Assembly: GCA_037039685.1 (NCBI GenBank)
Contig: JAWNGF010000002.1
Coordinates: forward strand, 868,001 to 932,000
Length of the DNA: 64,000 bases
Direction of reading: 5' to 3'
DNA from: Ceratobasidium sp. AG-K
Lineage: Eukaryota; Basidiomycota; Agaricomycetes; Cantharellales; Ceratobasidiaceae
A program made the position numbers and the translations under genes. Shown here piece after piece: positions 1 to 10,701 of this stretch. How positions within the stretch are numbered: the first letter of the stretch is position 1; every line of letters starts with the position of its first letter. Below the pieces are notes generated by a model. The model was not told where the DNA came from, searched no databases, and saw nothing but the letters and a program-made list of their open reading frames with translations.

Positions 1-1
1 G

Positions 2-172
2 ATTCGCATAGCACTCGCCCGACTTGGTGTCACCCGTACGCAGCTAGTGGCTGCAACGCCGGCCCAGAAGCAGGTGATATTGGCACAGGTTCGGCAGGTG
101 GTACTCCGCATGCGAGCGGCCCAACGGCAAGGCACGAATGTGACAGGCGCGGGCCCAGTGGTCGGGACGTAG
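2..172 (+). CDS. 3' end of an unidentified protein-coding gene
   Basis: An uninterrupted reading frame enters from the left edge and ends at a TAG at 170-172, giving 57 codons. The peptide is rich in Gln, Val, Ala and Arg (for example TPAQKQVILAQVRQVVLRMR), looks helical, and ends in a Gly/Val-rich tail. It has no start codon of its own near the edge, so it is best read as the last exon of a gene that begins outside the window. The composition resembles C-termini of chromatin or Mediator-type proteins, but that is only an impression; no domain can be named. A frame of this length could also arise by chance. Confidence 0.45.
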   Translation: MRIALARLGVTRTQLVAATPAQKQVILAQVRQVVLRMRAAQRQGTNVTGAGPVVGT

Positions 173-673
173 CAGCGCCCACCGAGGATGGGCGAGGGTT
201 GATGAAGCTTGGAATGCATACAAGTGTAGATAAGACAACAACAGTAGGATGGAATAATGGTTGGTAAGAATGAGCCTATGTTTAAAATCTCTTTGAAAAG
301 TAGCGATGGTTGTTACGCATTACTGCCGTAAATCCAAGGATACTTCAAGTCCTGGCGGCTATAATGATGAGGCGTGTCAATCTAAACATATTAAATAGGA
401 AAGAATGGGGGCTTGTTTGGGCCACCGGCGCTGCCTGATTGACGGTGCCTGTACATCAACCACCCTTCCAGATCCCGCAGCCCACCGAATTCCGCTGGAT
501 TTTCCTGGTCGTAGTTTAACTGTGTGCTTTCTTGGGCTTCTCGTATCTCAATCCCCTCTGCGGGCGCTTGAATTCAACTACGTTGTTTGCTTCCTCGAAG
601 TCTGGCTATTCGCTTCGTGGGTTTACGTCCTCGTCCTTGAACTCGAGCCCCTCAGCGCACCCGTACTTCGTCA
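173..673. other. No recognisable gene; upstream of the BAH gene
   Basis: About 500 bases with only short frames that show no family signature. They probably hold the 3' untranslated part of the left-edge gene and the promoter of the BAH-domain gene. The first coding exon of the latter could begin earlier than 674, because its frame is open back to 532. Confidence 0.4.
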
Positions 674-2144
674 TGGGACACCCTGAAGGGACTCGTCTTC
701 GGCCAGTTACGTTTAATTCGATGCGGGCCCTCGGCGCTGCGCGTGAATTCAACACTCAGTTGCAGGTGTTTGCGATGCACCATAGCGACCACGATTTCCT
801 CACGCTAGATAACGGAGATCGCGTGCTTCCCGGTGACTCGTGAATAGTGCATGATTGTTTATGTCGACTTTTCTCATTTGTTCGTGTGACATAGCGTTGA
901 AATTGACCCGGCCGAGGATATGTCTGGTACCGCGGTCGAGGGCGAACCCTGGGCCGCAAAAATACTCGAGATCAAGTCGGACCGCAAGTCAAAAAGGCTG
1001 AAGGACGTAAGCCGGTTGTGTCATTGCCTTACATTGCGAACTGATACTCGGTTTCAGCTCTTTGTAAAGATACATTGGTACTACACAGAATCGAGTATGA
1101 CCTCCGTTGCTTCTTACATTACCTAGTACATCCTCTAACATGGAGCATGCTCCATATAGACCTCGATCTCTTCGATGTTAAATGGGGAGAAGTAACAGGC
1201 CTGTAAGTAACACCGCGTCGTGAATAGATCCTTGCATGGCGGTCCACTGAAAAAAAGTGTATTTCAGGCCGAGCTGCAAGTTCGGAAAGAACGAATTAGT
1301 ATTATCAGACCATGAGCAAATTATTTGCGCAGACTCAATTATGAAAAAAGTGGATGTTCATCTCTTCGATGAAGCCGATCCCTCTCCTCGTGATGTGTTT
1401 GTCCATGAAGATAAATGGTATCGGTAAGTTGTCGATTGTAAGAGTCAACACTAAGCTAACGTGCAAGGCAATATCATATGGTGTCCACAGCTACGCTTTC
1501 ATAGTTGAAAGTGCACGCCTAGTAACTCCCAAGTATGCAAGAGTATGTTTCGTTCCCTGTACTTTTCAATTTAAGACTTGTTCAATGACCAGCCTGCGTA
1601 GTTGCCTGCTGCTAGATGCGGTGTCAAGACCTGCCACGCCAGGTACACTCCCGACGTCGAATATCAGCGGTACTGCGCTCGTTGTGGACACTGGTTCCAC
1701 GAAGAGTGCCTCAAACGAACTGGCTTTACCGGTCGGGGCTACCCACTCAACCTCAGGCCAATGCTCATCGGTACTCCCGGCTTTGACGACAACGACACAC
1801 AAGATCTCGAGTACTTGAAGCAGCTAGAGCGCGACATGCACCGCACCTTGGACGAGAACGATAACACGCCGCTCCCTCGTCATCTACTTAATAATACACG
1901 TAAATGGAAGCGGATCAAGGGCTTAATCTGGTGTGCAACGACTCCGATCATTCGGGGACAGACTCACAACGTCGTTGGCACCGGACGTGATGTTGAAGAG
2001 GCTCGGGACCTTATCGTGCAGATGATGAGGAGCACGAACCATGCGTATTGGCCATGTAAAGAAGACCTGGAACCGTTCAAGAAATGGCCACGTCCAGACT
2101 GGACGGTTGCCTTCAGGTGCAACAGGTGCAACGGCCGCATCTAA
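674..2144 (+). CDS. BAH-domain protein with C-terminal zinc finger
   Basis: A multi-exon gene for a chromatin-reader-type protein. The first exon (to about 831) reads DFLTLDNGDRVLPGDS. A second (about 914-1006) gives EPWAAKILEIKSDRK, and after the intron 1007-1057 comes LFVKIHWYYTESS. These, with the exon around 1275-1423 (NELVLSDHEQIICADSI, then VDVHLFDEADPSP), are the typical order of a BAH domain. The last exon (1601-2144) holds a Cys/His cluster (CGVKTCHARYTPD, then YCARCGHWFHEECL) that looks like a PHD or RING-like metal-binding finger, followed by a basic, Trp-rich tail. BAH domains bind modified histones or nucleosomes, so a nuclear role is inferred. The exact start and the exon between about 1090 and 1270 are uncertain; start candidates are 532, 674 and 721. 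Confidence 0.7.
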
Positions 2145-2693
2145 CCTAATTTTCGCACATATAATCTTTTCTCATCCTGTTGTATTGTGATAACTTTGTA
2201 CGCACATTTGGCTTGAATTTCTGGGCTCTTTCCTTTTTATTTAGTGTATATATCGTGCATCCCTCGTTCATCCCACTGCCTCGCTCGCCTGACAAGTTTA
2301 GTTGTACTGCTCAAACAAGCAATCTAAATACCAAGAACAATGTACACAATCGACCCAATCAACTGAAAAAAATCTCGGAAGCTCATGGTCTAATCAAATA
2401 TTGGCTTAGACTATTGTAGCCTCACATTCTGTTACCCTTGGCGGCTGTAAAGTTACTTGGTGTGGTTCAGATCGCATTGACGGCACGTGATCACTGCTAT
2501 TTTACTCTTCCACCGCCACTTTGTCCAGATTTACCTCGTTCACATTAGAAGAGGATATCTTACATTGATAATCTTGCAAAACCGTAGGTTGACTTCATCG
2601 GACATTAGAAACCCACTTTTGGTCCAGCCACGGGAAAAGCCAGCCACAGGTAGCTGTTGAACAATCGACAGTCGTCTCGGAGTCGACCTTAGT
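2145..2693. other. Intergenic; promoter side of RRP41
   Basis: No coding signature. A CACGTG palindrome lies at 2484-2489, about 205 bases before the RRP41 start. A short frame at 2180-2419 is AT-rich and has no family features. Confidence 0.5.
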
Positions 2694-3592
2694 ATGGTAA
2701 GCTTACCCTTATCGTATTCAACCTACTTATCCCAATCTCAACCTTAGTCCCGCGCAGAAATCCTAAACGATGGCGGGTACCGCGCCGACGGCCGGAAAGC
2801 CAAGGAACTCCGCTCTATCACCATCGAACTTTCTCCCCACCCAACTGCCGATGGTTCTGCCACAGTATCTCACGGCCTAACCACCGTAAACGCGTGTGTA
2901 TTTGGTCCTCGAGAAGCCAAGAATCGAGCGCAAACGATGCACGACAAGGCGCTCATCAACGTCGAGGTGTCCGAGGCTGCGTTTAGCAGTAGCGATCGAC
3001 GGAAACGTGGACGTGGTGACAAGTAAGTCTGTCCTTTGCCCGTGAGGTAGTGTGGGTCTGACTCGCTCTCCTTAGGCGGACATTAGAGTTTGCCTCCTCC
3101 ATTCGTGCGACTTTTGAACCCGTCGTTCAAGTATCCCTCTATCCCCGATCGGAAATCGACATATTCGTCCAAGTCCTCCAACAAGACGGAGGCGTACTCC
3201 AAACAGCCATCAACGCCGCAACTTTGGCCCTCATTGACGCAGGAATCGCACTTACCGACTATGTCTGCGCATGTACTGCAGCGTGCATTGATACCACGCC
3301 CCTCCTCGACCTCACCAACACCGAGGAATCGGATCTTCCTAACCTGACGCTGGCTGTACTACCCCGTTCCGGTCGCGTAACCCTAGTCACGATGGAAACC
3401 CGATTGCATGTCGAACGGTTCGAGCAGATATTCAAACTCGCGATACAGGCTGGTGATGTTCTACATGAACAGATGAGAGCGGCGGCGCGGGAACGGACAG
3501 AGAAGTTGGTTCAGAGCATGTCAATTGGTGGGGTGACTTCTGGAGAGGCAAAAGAACCCGCGGGTGATGTCGAGATGTATAATCCCTCATGA
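2694..3592 (+). CDS. SKI6: Exosome core subunit RRP41/SKI6 (RNase PH fold)
   Basis: Three exons, 2694-2696, 2748-3022 and 3076-3592, give an in-frame product of 264 residues, the usual size for RRP41. Exon 1 is the ATG alone. The start SRAEILNDGGYRADGRKAKE and ELRSITIELSP are hallmark RRP41 sequences. Further family features are GSATVSHGLTTVNACVFGP, REAKNRAQTMHDKA (usually the RNA-facing segment), IDIFVQVLQQDGGVLQTAIN and ALIDAGIALTDYV. The protein is one of six RNase PH-like subunits of the nuclear and cytoplasmic RNA exosome ring, which channels RNA to RRP44/RRP6; in eukaryotes the ring itself is normally non-catalytic. The C-terminus is a short acidic tail. No frameshift is seen. Confidence 0.95.
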
Positions 3593-4845
3593 ATACCATG
3601 TCTAGAACTTCGATTCTGTGCCCGTACCCCCACCGGGTCCCACCCCTAGTCAGAAGTCACAGAACTAAGGTCTTCTCACTGCGCACGCCTGAAGGGAATA
3701 AGAGCCTATGATATTAGGATATACTTCGAGGTAACATGGTACAGGATTGGACCCCGGTGACAGTTCTAAGTGGGTATCCTTGTCTATGCTCAACACACAC
3801 ACCCACGGGTGTCAAACCCGTTGACGAATCTATGACGCTCTCTATGTCACTTGACGCCTGCACTGTGATCCGAGGTGTATGCACTTGGCTATGCAATCGC
3901 ACGACGTCACATGTTCCAGTTTAGGCTAGTGTATGGCCTAGAACAAATCCACGCACCAATTACAGCGAAAATAGCCTCATCCCGAGCGTATGACCGGGCC
4001 CGCTAATTGAGGCTCCAGTGAAACTGAACAGAGTCAGGATTCAAACTTTAACCTCAGAACAACGACGTCACTCACCAGCGCGGGATATGATAGGACCTTT
4101 GCACGTCTATAATAGGGTATCCAATTCTAGAGGGATATATGTAATTGGCGGATCAAGGAACGACGGACGCAGAAATAGCTATCATAGAACTCTAGAGGGG
4201 TATATGCGCAAGGGCTATCGGACCACTCGCACAATACTCGATACTTATATCCCTCAGTCTTCGCACAACCCTCGACCTCGAACACCGGTTAGTCCGATCA
4301 AGTGAGTCCGATTGACGCTTTTGAGTGGGCGTGGGCGTCTGGTTAGTTAGGGGGAAACGCCCATCGTGCATTGATTCGCAATCGGCCGTGCTCGCCTCTC
4401 ATTTATAGACACCTAATGTCCGCGATTGGCAAATTCTTTACGATTACCTATCACGGTCACCCTGCCTATCTCCCTATCGCGTTCATGCCAATTGATGAGC
4501 TTCGCTCGCAGTCGAGTCAGCGAACCCTAGGCTACGACGATGGGTTCTGCTCTTCCGATAGTGCATACACGACCAAAGACCGGCTCCACTCCCTACTCCA
4601 ACTTCCAGAACGCTCCTTTTCCAGCATACACAGACGCTGAGCCTCACAGCAAGGTTCACTCACTTTTGTTCACTGTATTGCATTTCATCCATCCCTAGAG
4701 TCAAATCCCAAACATGCACGAAGCCCAAAGGTTAACCCCACCTCGACAAACGTAAGGAGACTGCTGGCCGGATTCCAGTGTTTACCGCTTTCAATTCCAA
4801 CATCTGCCGCAAAGTCCAGCGTTTACCGGCGCCGATGTCCGGCGG
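3593..4845. other. 1.25-kb intergenic region without a recognised gene
   Basis: Short frames occur (3736-3924, 4018-4305, 4371-4640) but none has a family signature, a signal peptide or a plausible exon context. Two short related stretches occur about 75 bases apart near 4126 and 4192 (both containing CTAGAGGG followed by TATATG). The interval lies between the convergent 3' ends of RRP41 and the SARAF-like gene, so part of it must be 3' untranslated sequence. Confidence 0.5.
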
Positions 4846-6117
4846 CTACCGTACCGAGGTCCCACCATAGCCAGTCGCGCGCCGCATCTCGCCCAGATTC
4901 GTCCCGGGGCCGGTGGAGCTACCGGCTCCCCACGAACTCGAATCGCCATGGCCCCAGTCTCGTCTCCGAGCGGCCGACGCCTCTGGGCGATAAGGTCCCG
5001 TTCCAGTCGCGGAACGCTCCCAGTCCCAAGTCGGACGCGTACGATAAACAGGGTCGGTAGGCTGATTCATGCGATTGTATATCCCCGCGGCCAGTCCCCC
5101 GACGCCGAGACCTGCAGAGCGGGCTCAGTTCACTTATCTACGTACATAAAAGAACACACCGAGAAGAGGCGATCACGGTAATAGAAAGACGTGATCATGA
5201 GTGATCAAATGGAAAGTGTGGGGTAATCGAGGGTGGAGATAAGACAAGATAAACACGTACCCGTCCAGAATCCAGGTGTCCAGGATCTATCGCTGTTCGA
5301 AGAAGGATATTTGGTGTAGGGAGGAGGTGGGGCGTTGTTTGATGAGGTGGGGCCGCCCCCGCGTCCTCCCCAACCCCATCCCTGGCCCGTGCCCCCACCT
5401 CCCCAACTCGAGCCTGTTCCCCCGTGTGTGCTGGGTCTGTTGTAGGAACGCGGAATCAACCAGTTGATGAGCAAGTACAATGCCAGCAAGAGAAAGGCTA
5501 TATAGAAGGCATCTGTCGGCACGTTAGCATCTAGGCACCGGCACGGAGAGGATATGGGGGTACAAGGCAGGTTCCGGATGTGATAGCAGACAGGAACGTA
5601 CAGGTGGCATAATCCGTACTAGATTCTCCGTTGTCGCGTATCCGTATGAGGGAATAGCTCAGGCCACAGGAACCTGTAGCACGCGAAACAAGCAAGCAAA
5701 GGAATGAATATCATCGGAAAAGGAAATTGATCAAACGCTTACCTTGGAGGACATATGGATCCCCTGGGCGATCCCAGCCTTCGCACGATACCTGCAGGTT
5801 GCCGAATCGCAACGACGAGGGTAGATCTGCCTCGCACTGTTGTGGTCGATGGTCAATTTATAGCAGCGCTCAGTTGAGGTGAGATTGGAGCTCACCTTCC
5901 AGTCGATGTCGACGTTGGAGCCGCCGGAGTTTGTGCATTGAACGGCAGCAGGCTGAAAGTCGCGGCAGTAGCTTCCGCTGCACTCGAGTTGGGGGACTGG
6001 GGCCGTTCTTCGGGCCCGCGTGTATTTGTTGGCGTAGAGGGTGAGGGTCCTGATTGACGAGAGGAGTACACGCTCTGGCATACTGGGATTAGTATAGCTA
6101 GTGGTTGTCCAGTTCAA
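4846..6117 (-). CDS. SARAF/TMEM66-like store-operated calcium entry regulator
   Basis: Five exons on the minus strand, 6117-5896, 5836-5743, 5673-5602, 5512-5261 and 5111-4846, join without any frame problem to 301 residues. The N-terminal part matches the luminal domain of SARAF: RVLLSSIRTLTLYANKYT, RRTAPVPQLECSGSYC, CTNSGGSNVDIDWK, then across introns VSCEGWDRPGDPYVLQGSC. Next comes one membrane segment (AFYIAFLLLALYLLINWLI) and a cytosolic Gly/Pro/Ser-rich tail containing GFWTGLGVGGLAAG. In animals SARAF is an ER membrane protein that limits store-operated calcium entry; the fungal role is inferred from homology. A cleavable signal peptide is expected but not evident before RVLLSS, so the true start may lie upstream of 6117 in an unseen exon. 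The promoter is shared with the divergent MFS gene. Confidence 0.9.
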
Positions 6118-6426
6118 GTACTAGCTAGGACCAGGTGGCGACCGGATGAATACGTGTCCTTGGTGGCGCAAGTGGAGCTCACGTGGCTGTGCCGATCAAC
6201 CCGTGAAGTGATCCAAAAGAAGCAAGCGTGATCAGGGGTGGTTCGGGACTAGGCTGATTCAGAGACGACATAGGGGCTCCATTCCTCGATCTCATTGCCG
6301 GAAATTGCAGCCCCGAACCGGCCCAATCCATGCGCTTGGTTACGGCACATCTGGCGCTGGCCGATGACGCGCACATGGCAAAGGCTTATCAACCTTGACT
6401 CTTTGAGTTTTCGCCCACCACACACA
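6118..6426. promoter_or_regulatory. Divergent promoter between SARAF-like and MFS genes
   Basis: 309 bases lie between the two putative start codons, which face away from each other. No TATA box or repeated operator is obvious. If the SARAF-like gene has an additional upstream signal-peptide exon it would fall here. Confidence 0.45.
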
Positions 6427-8896
6427 ATGCCCAGCGCTCCCGTCGTGAGCGAAGCTGACCCGGTGCTTCAACAATCTCCGGTCCTTGAGGAGTTTGTCGA
6501 CGACGTCTTTTCCAGTCCAGCCAGCTCCCAGACCCTCCTCTCCACCGACGACGAAAACACCCCCCTCCTTAAAGCCCAGTCACGACGCGACAGGACTAAG
6601 CCATGGTACAGACGAGCATCACCCAAGCTGTGAGTACGTGTTCCGGTGGCGAGAAAAATTGCTCATTGTCCCCAGACTCGTTCCCTTTGCTCTCGCAAGC
6701 GCTCTATGTGTAAGTCCCGCTCGCTCCGTATGACCGTCGGCTAACGGACGGAATTAGCGCGGAATCACACTTGCACCACGGGTTGAAGTTTTTACCCAAA
6801 TTGCGTGCGACCAACTGCGCATCGAGCCAGCAACTGAATTCCGGTCTGACTCTTTGGGAGCGAAGTCCATCGCTCGGACGGAGCCCATCTTCCCCTCGAT
6901 CCAAAGCCCGCTCTGGTCGATGGCATCATCGGGAGACCATGTGCACATCTTCCCGACCGCACATGTCGGCCACAACACCACGCGCGTTGTCTCTCCTCGG
7001 AAACCCACATGCCGAATCGACCCTGAGGTTCAGCAAGGGGCTGCGAAACTCCAAATGGGTTCGTCCAAAAATCTCGTTGCTTTGTCATACCGATCGGCTG
7101 ACCAACCGCTCGATCCAGTCATCATGACGTTGACAGGTGCTCTTTCTGCCCTGACGTCGGGGTTCTGGGGGCAGTTTGGAGACCGGCATGGGCGCTCGTG
7201 CGTCATTGCCCTGAGTATCTTTGCGATGCTCGCCACGTGAGTCATCATTGCTGTTCATAGTTCTAGGCTCATAGTTTGTAGTGATATTGTGTTTGTCCTT
7301 GCTGCGTCCCAGTCGGCGAACCCTGCCTTTTCGTTCCTCACCGCCTCCCGCATCCTCGTCTTATCCCCGCTCGTCGAAGGCGCGCTCGGCGGATTCCCGA
7401 CCATGCAAGCCGCACTTAACGCTTATATATCCGACGCCACGCCGGCGGGTACTTCTCGCGCCAAGATCTTTGCCCGATTTTTCGGAATTATTTTTGTTGG
7501 AGTTGCCGCAGGCCCCACCCTCGGCAGCGTTCTCCCATTTGATCCCTTCCGAATTTCGATCGTAATTGGCATGACCAACTTGATCCTCGTACTCCTGCTT
7601 CTTCCCGAGAGCTTGACAAAGGAGCAGCGAGACGCATTGATTGCGAGCCGTGCGTCTGCGGAAGACCGGAAACCAGAGCCAGAGAGAGGAGTCGTTGGGA
7701 AGACGATAGCTTATATTACTGGGACACTAAAGGGCGCGTTTGCACCGATGGCAATTCTTCTGCCAAAGAAGAGGACAGGACAGGGCCAGGCGGTTTCGGG
7801 CAAGGACTGGAGTCTGACATACCTTTCCATATCCTTGGCTCTATACTTGTTGACGATCGTAGGTTGAGCCTCGAGCCATTTTGGAACAGCAACTGACTCA
7901 ACGTAGGCCATCTACTCGGTCAAGTTCTTGTACGCCGAGCACGTATTCGGATGGAATACGAAAGAGGTAAGTCTGGCGCTAACCCTAAAGCACAAAGCGC
8001 TCATAGTTGTCTAGCTCTCGTATTATCTCTCGTTCATGGGCACACTCCGCGCGCTCAACCTGATTGTCATTCTGCCCTGTGCGTCGCACTCCCTCGGGCA
8101 TCGCGGGCCATCCTAATACGTCAAACTTGATCGTAGATATCATCAAGATCTACAAGCCCAAATCCTCCAAACGATCATCGTCGGCTTGCTCCGCATCATA
8201 CACGTCCCCAGCCATGTCACCCCACGGCTCGATCGTGGTCATCGGCTCACCACCAACACACGAACGAACCATGTCCCTCCCGCCGGTCCCAACTCCATCC
8301 AGTCCCGTCGGCTCGGAAACACCCCAACCCATCTCGGCGACGCACGCGCAAATGATCAAACGGTCCGTCCGACTCGCGCGGGAACAGCAATTCGATCTAC
8401 GCGTGGCCCGAATTAGCATGTTTATGGATTTCTTGTCCTACTTTTTGCTGTGCTCGTCGAATTCGGCGACGGCGTTTGTCATGACGACTACACTGTCTGC
8501 GTTTGGTGGTGGGACCAGTCCCGCGATGCAGAGTCTTGCATTGGGGATATTGGGACATGGTCAGGCGCAGGCGGATGTCGGGCGCTTGTTTGGTGCACTT
8601 TCGATGTTGAGTTCGATCGCGAGCACGATCTTGTCGGTGAGTAACCCTTGATCGGTTCCCGACCTGATGCTGATGAATTTATGCAGCCAATGATTTTCGG
8701 CTCGATTTACTCTCTCACGGTCGCCGTATTCCCCAAAGCCATATTCATCGTCGCTACAGCGGTCCTAACCACCGCACTAGCCCTCCTCGCCCTCGTCCAA
8801 CCTACACAACCGCTCCGGAAACGAGACCTAGAAGACTTTCCACCAAGAGGCCGGAGCCGGCGCTCTAAAGATCTCAGAAGAACTTACACGGGCTGA
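6427..8896 (+). CDS. Major facilitator superfamily transporter
   Basis: A multi-exon gene (first exon 6427-6629, second 6676-6709, then from about 6758). The N-terminal cytosolic tail is Ser/Asp-rich. The first membrane region follows after ASPKLLVPFALASALC and APRVEVFTQIAC. The conserved MFS loop 2-3 motif is present as GFWGQFGDRHGRS (G-x-x-x-D-R-x-G-R-R/S type), followed by TASRILVLSPLVEGALGG and ARFFGIIFVGVAAGPTLGS (motif-C-like). A long loop with Ser/Pro-rich sequence separates the halves, and the second half resumes with RVARISMFMDFLSYFLL. The C-terminus is a basic cytosolic tail ending RRTYTG. The substrate is not predictable; the half-sequence order resembles TetA/ZIF-like fungal MFS proteins. 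Introns are about 45-70 nt. No frame break was found. Confidence 0.88.
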
Positions 8897-9686
8897 TTTA
8901 CGAACCACAAACCTCATCTCTTTACGAAAATCCCACACTTTTATGTTTGACAAAGCGCCTTGCACACCATATGTGGTGGGCCTCACGCTTGCATTTATCT
9001 ATTATTCGCATCATCACTCGATTTGAGCAGGTGTATTTGTATATTACTTCGGTTTGGTGTTTGTTTTACACACTATTGTAGTGTTGGTTGGGGAAGTTTG
9101 GATCGGGGTGTGGTTTGGATGGATGTATGCTAGTTGAAATGGAGACGAAGTTGAATTGACGAGACTGAGTGTGGGTCGAGGTAAATGATCCATGTGTAGG
9201 ATGACAACGTCAGGCAAGCACTCAATTTTGCACTGGATAGTACATGAAGCACCGCAAAAAATGCACGAAAAAACAGTACGGACGCGGCCCGCACAACCTC
9301 GATGTGGGGGTTCAGCAGTCTGTCTCGCTCTTGGCAACATCACTCCGACATAGCAAGAGCGATATGATTCGACGATGTCATTGCGTAGACCTCTGGTTCA
9401 AATGAATTAGCTCTTGGTTGGTTATAAGGACGCCTACGAGAGCCAGTAATGCCAACTCAACGCCCTCCTAGTATCCAAGGTCTTTCTTGGACCATTTAGA
9501 TACCAAAGCTCCTTCTACTACTTCTTTTCTCTTACTTTCCCACCAGTGGCCTATCCAGCCTCATTTTTGCACCATGATTACCGGCACATGCTTTATCAAC
9601 TCGACGTGGACACCAAGTATGAGCCATTCCCGCTCTCGTTCAACACATGATGGAAGAGATATCGAAAGCCCGCTTAGTCAGATGTA
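8897..9686. other. Intergenic, no gene recognised
   Basis: About 790 bases downstream of the MFS gene. Frames at 9044-9343 (minus) and 9487-9690 (plus) have no family features. The right boundary is the TA target duplication (9685-9686) of the inserted inverted-repeat element. Confidence 0.5.
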
Positions 9687-9718
9687 CTAGCCCGGACCAA
9701 AAGTATGGCAACAAGCTA
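9687..9718 (+). repeat. Left terminal inverted repeat of the element
   Basis: 32 bases beginning CTAGCCCGGACC, preceded by TA. Pairs with 10348-10379. Confidence 0.85.
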
Positions 9719-10347
9719 GTTTTGAGAATATCTCACTACGGGTGAACAATTTTGGTTTGAGCTCATAATAAGAGTGAATCTATTCAGTCCTCTCGTTACC
9801 CATTATCGGGAGCACATAATGAGTTTTATATTTAGATCTCGTGCAATGTGCAAAATGAATTCTAATAGCACGTTTTATCTCCTTGGGGAGAGACTTTATG
9901 ACAAAAGTCCTATAGTAAAAGCAATAGATTGTTCAATTCCAAGTAACTTTCATTGTGCATGCGTGCCTAAAATCTCGCAACTGAGAGATATACTGGCAGA
10001 ACAAGATAACCATTTTTGATGAGCTGGGTGTGAATGTATATAAAAACCCCTGAAAATTGCGCCCCTTTTGGCGGCCATACCTTCTTAGCCAGGCGGTTTC
10101 ACAACTCACTTCATTAATGAAATTAGTTTGTATTCACATTTTCTATCACTTCTATTATAACCATCAGGGCAGAATTCTCAAAACAAGCAGGGCAGAAATC
10201 GGTGATGTATTTTGTATCACATCATGAATGCTATATGACAATAATCATGCTCAAAAGGTTCCCATTAGGCGTAAACCAGTGGTAGGAAAACCTTTTATTA
10301 TTCAATCTAAAACAAAATTTGAGTTTTCGGTGCATTTTTCGACGAAA

Positions 10348-10379
10348 TAGCTTGTTTCCATACTTTTGGTCCGGGCTAG
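10348..10379 (-). repeat. Right terminal inverted repeat of the element
   Basis: Read on the minus strand it begins CTAGCCCGGACC and matches the left end in 31 of 32 positions. It is followed by TA at 10380-10381. Confidence 0.85.
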
Positions 10380-10701
10380 TACACTATGCGCATACAGTGA
10401 TGAGAAATCCTAAGGTCATAAGAGGCTAGGTGAGTCTGGGGCGATATGCACCTATACAATCCCTCGTACATCATCTTTTTGAAAAGAAATTTAAACCAAT
10501 TTGGTAAATGGATAGAGAATTTGGTAAGGCATGGGACAAGGGCAGGTGCTTGGATAGAAAACAATGGACTTATATTAACAATTCATAGCCACAGGATCGA
10601 CACTACAAAATGATCATTTGGGGTGGCATGGCAGAAGTGAATGAGACCTGCTATATAGGGCGGCCTACATAACGATCAGAGTCTACCTATGATGCGCTGG
10701 T
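10380..10701. other. Intergenic between element and NACHT-WD40 gene 1
   Basis: 322 bases beyond the stop codon of the minus-strand NACHT-WD40 gene. The stretch probably contains its 3' untranslated region; nothing else is recognisable. Confidence 0.5.

Larger units (their letters stand above)
9687..10379. mobile_element. MITE-like element with 32-bp TIRs and TA duplication (Tc1/mariner type)
   Basis: The left end, starting CTAGCCCGGACCAAAAGTAT at 9687, is repeated as the reverse complement at the right end, finishing at 10379. The first 22 bases are identical; one C/A difference is followed by nine more identical bases, so 31 of 32 match. Both ends are flanked by TA (9685-9686 and 10380-10381), the target duplication of Tc1/mariner-type transposases, and the GGACCAAAAGTATGG core resembles ends of that superfamily. 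The 693-bp interior looks AT-rich and holds only one short frame (9774-10019, 81 aa) with no transposase features, so this is a non-autonomous derivative. It sits about 320 bp beyond the 3' end of the first NACHT-WD40 gene. Confidence 0.85.

Noticed and set aside
1139..1154. Perfect 16-bp palindrome ATGGAGCATGCTCCAT within the BAH gene
   Set aside because: It lies in probable intron sequence, has no partner elsewhere and no structural or protein-binding context; likely chance.
3714..3924. Overlapping 62-aa frames on both strands
   Set aside because: Complementary chance frames without family features or exon context.
9360..9440. GGTTCAAAT-like string suggesting a tRNA B box
   Set aside because: No matching A box or acceptor stem can be folded around it. 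The same applies to similar strings near 4040, 17625 and 57860, so no tRNA is called.
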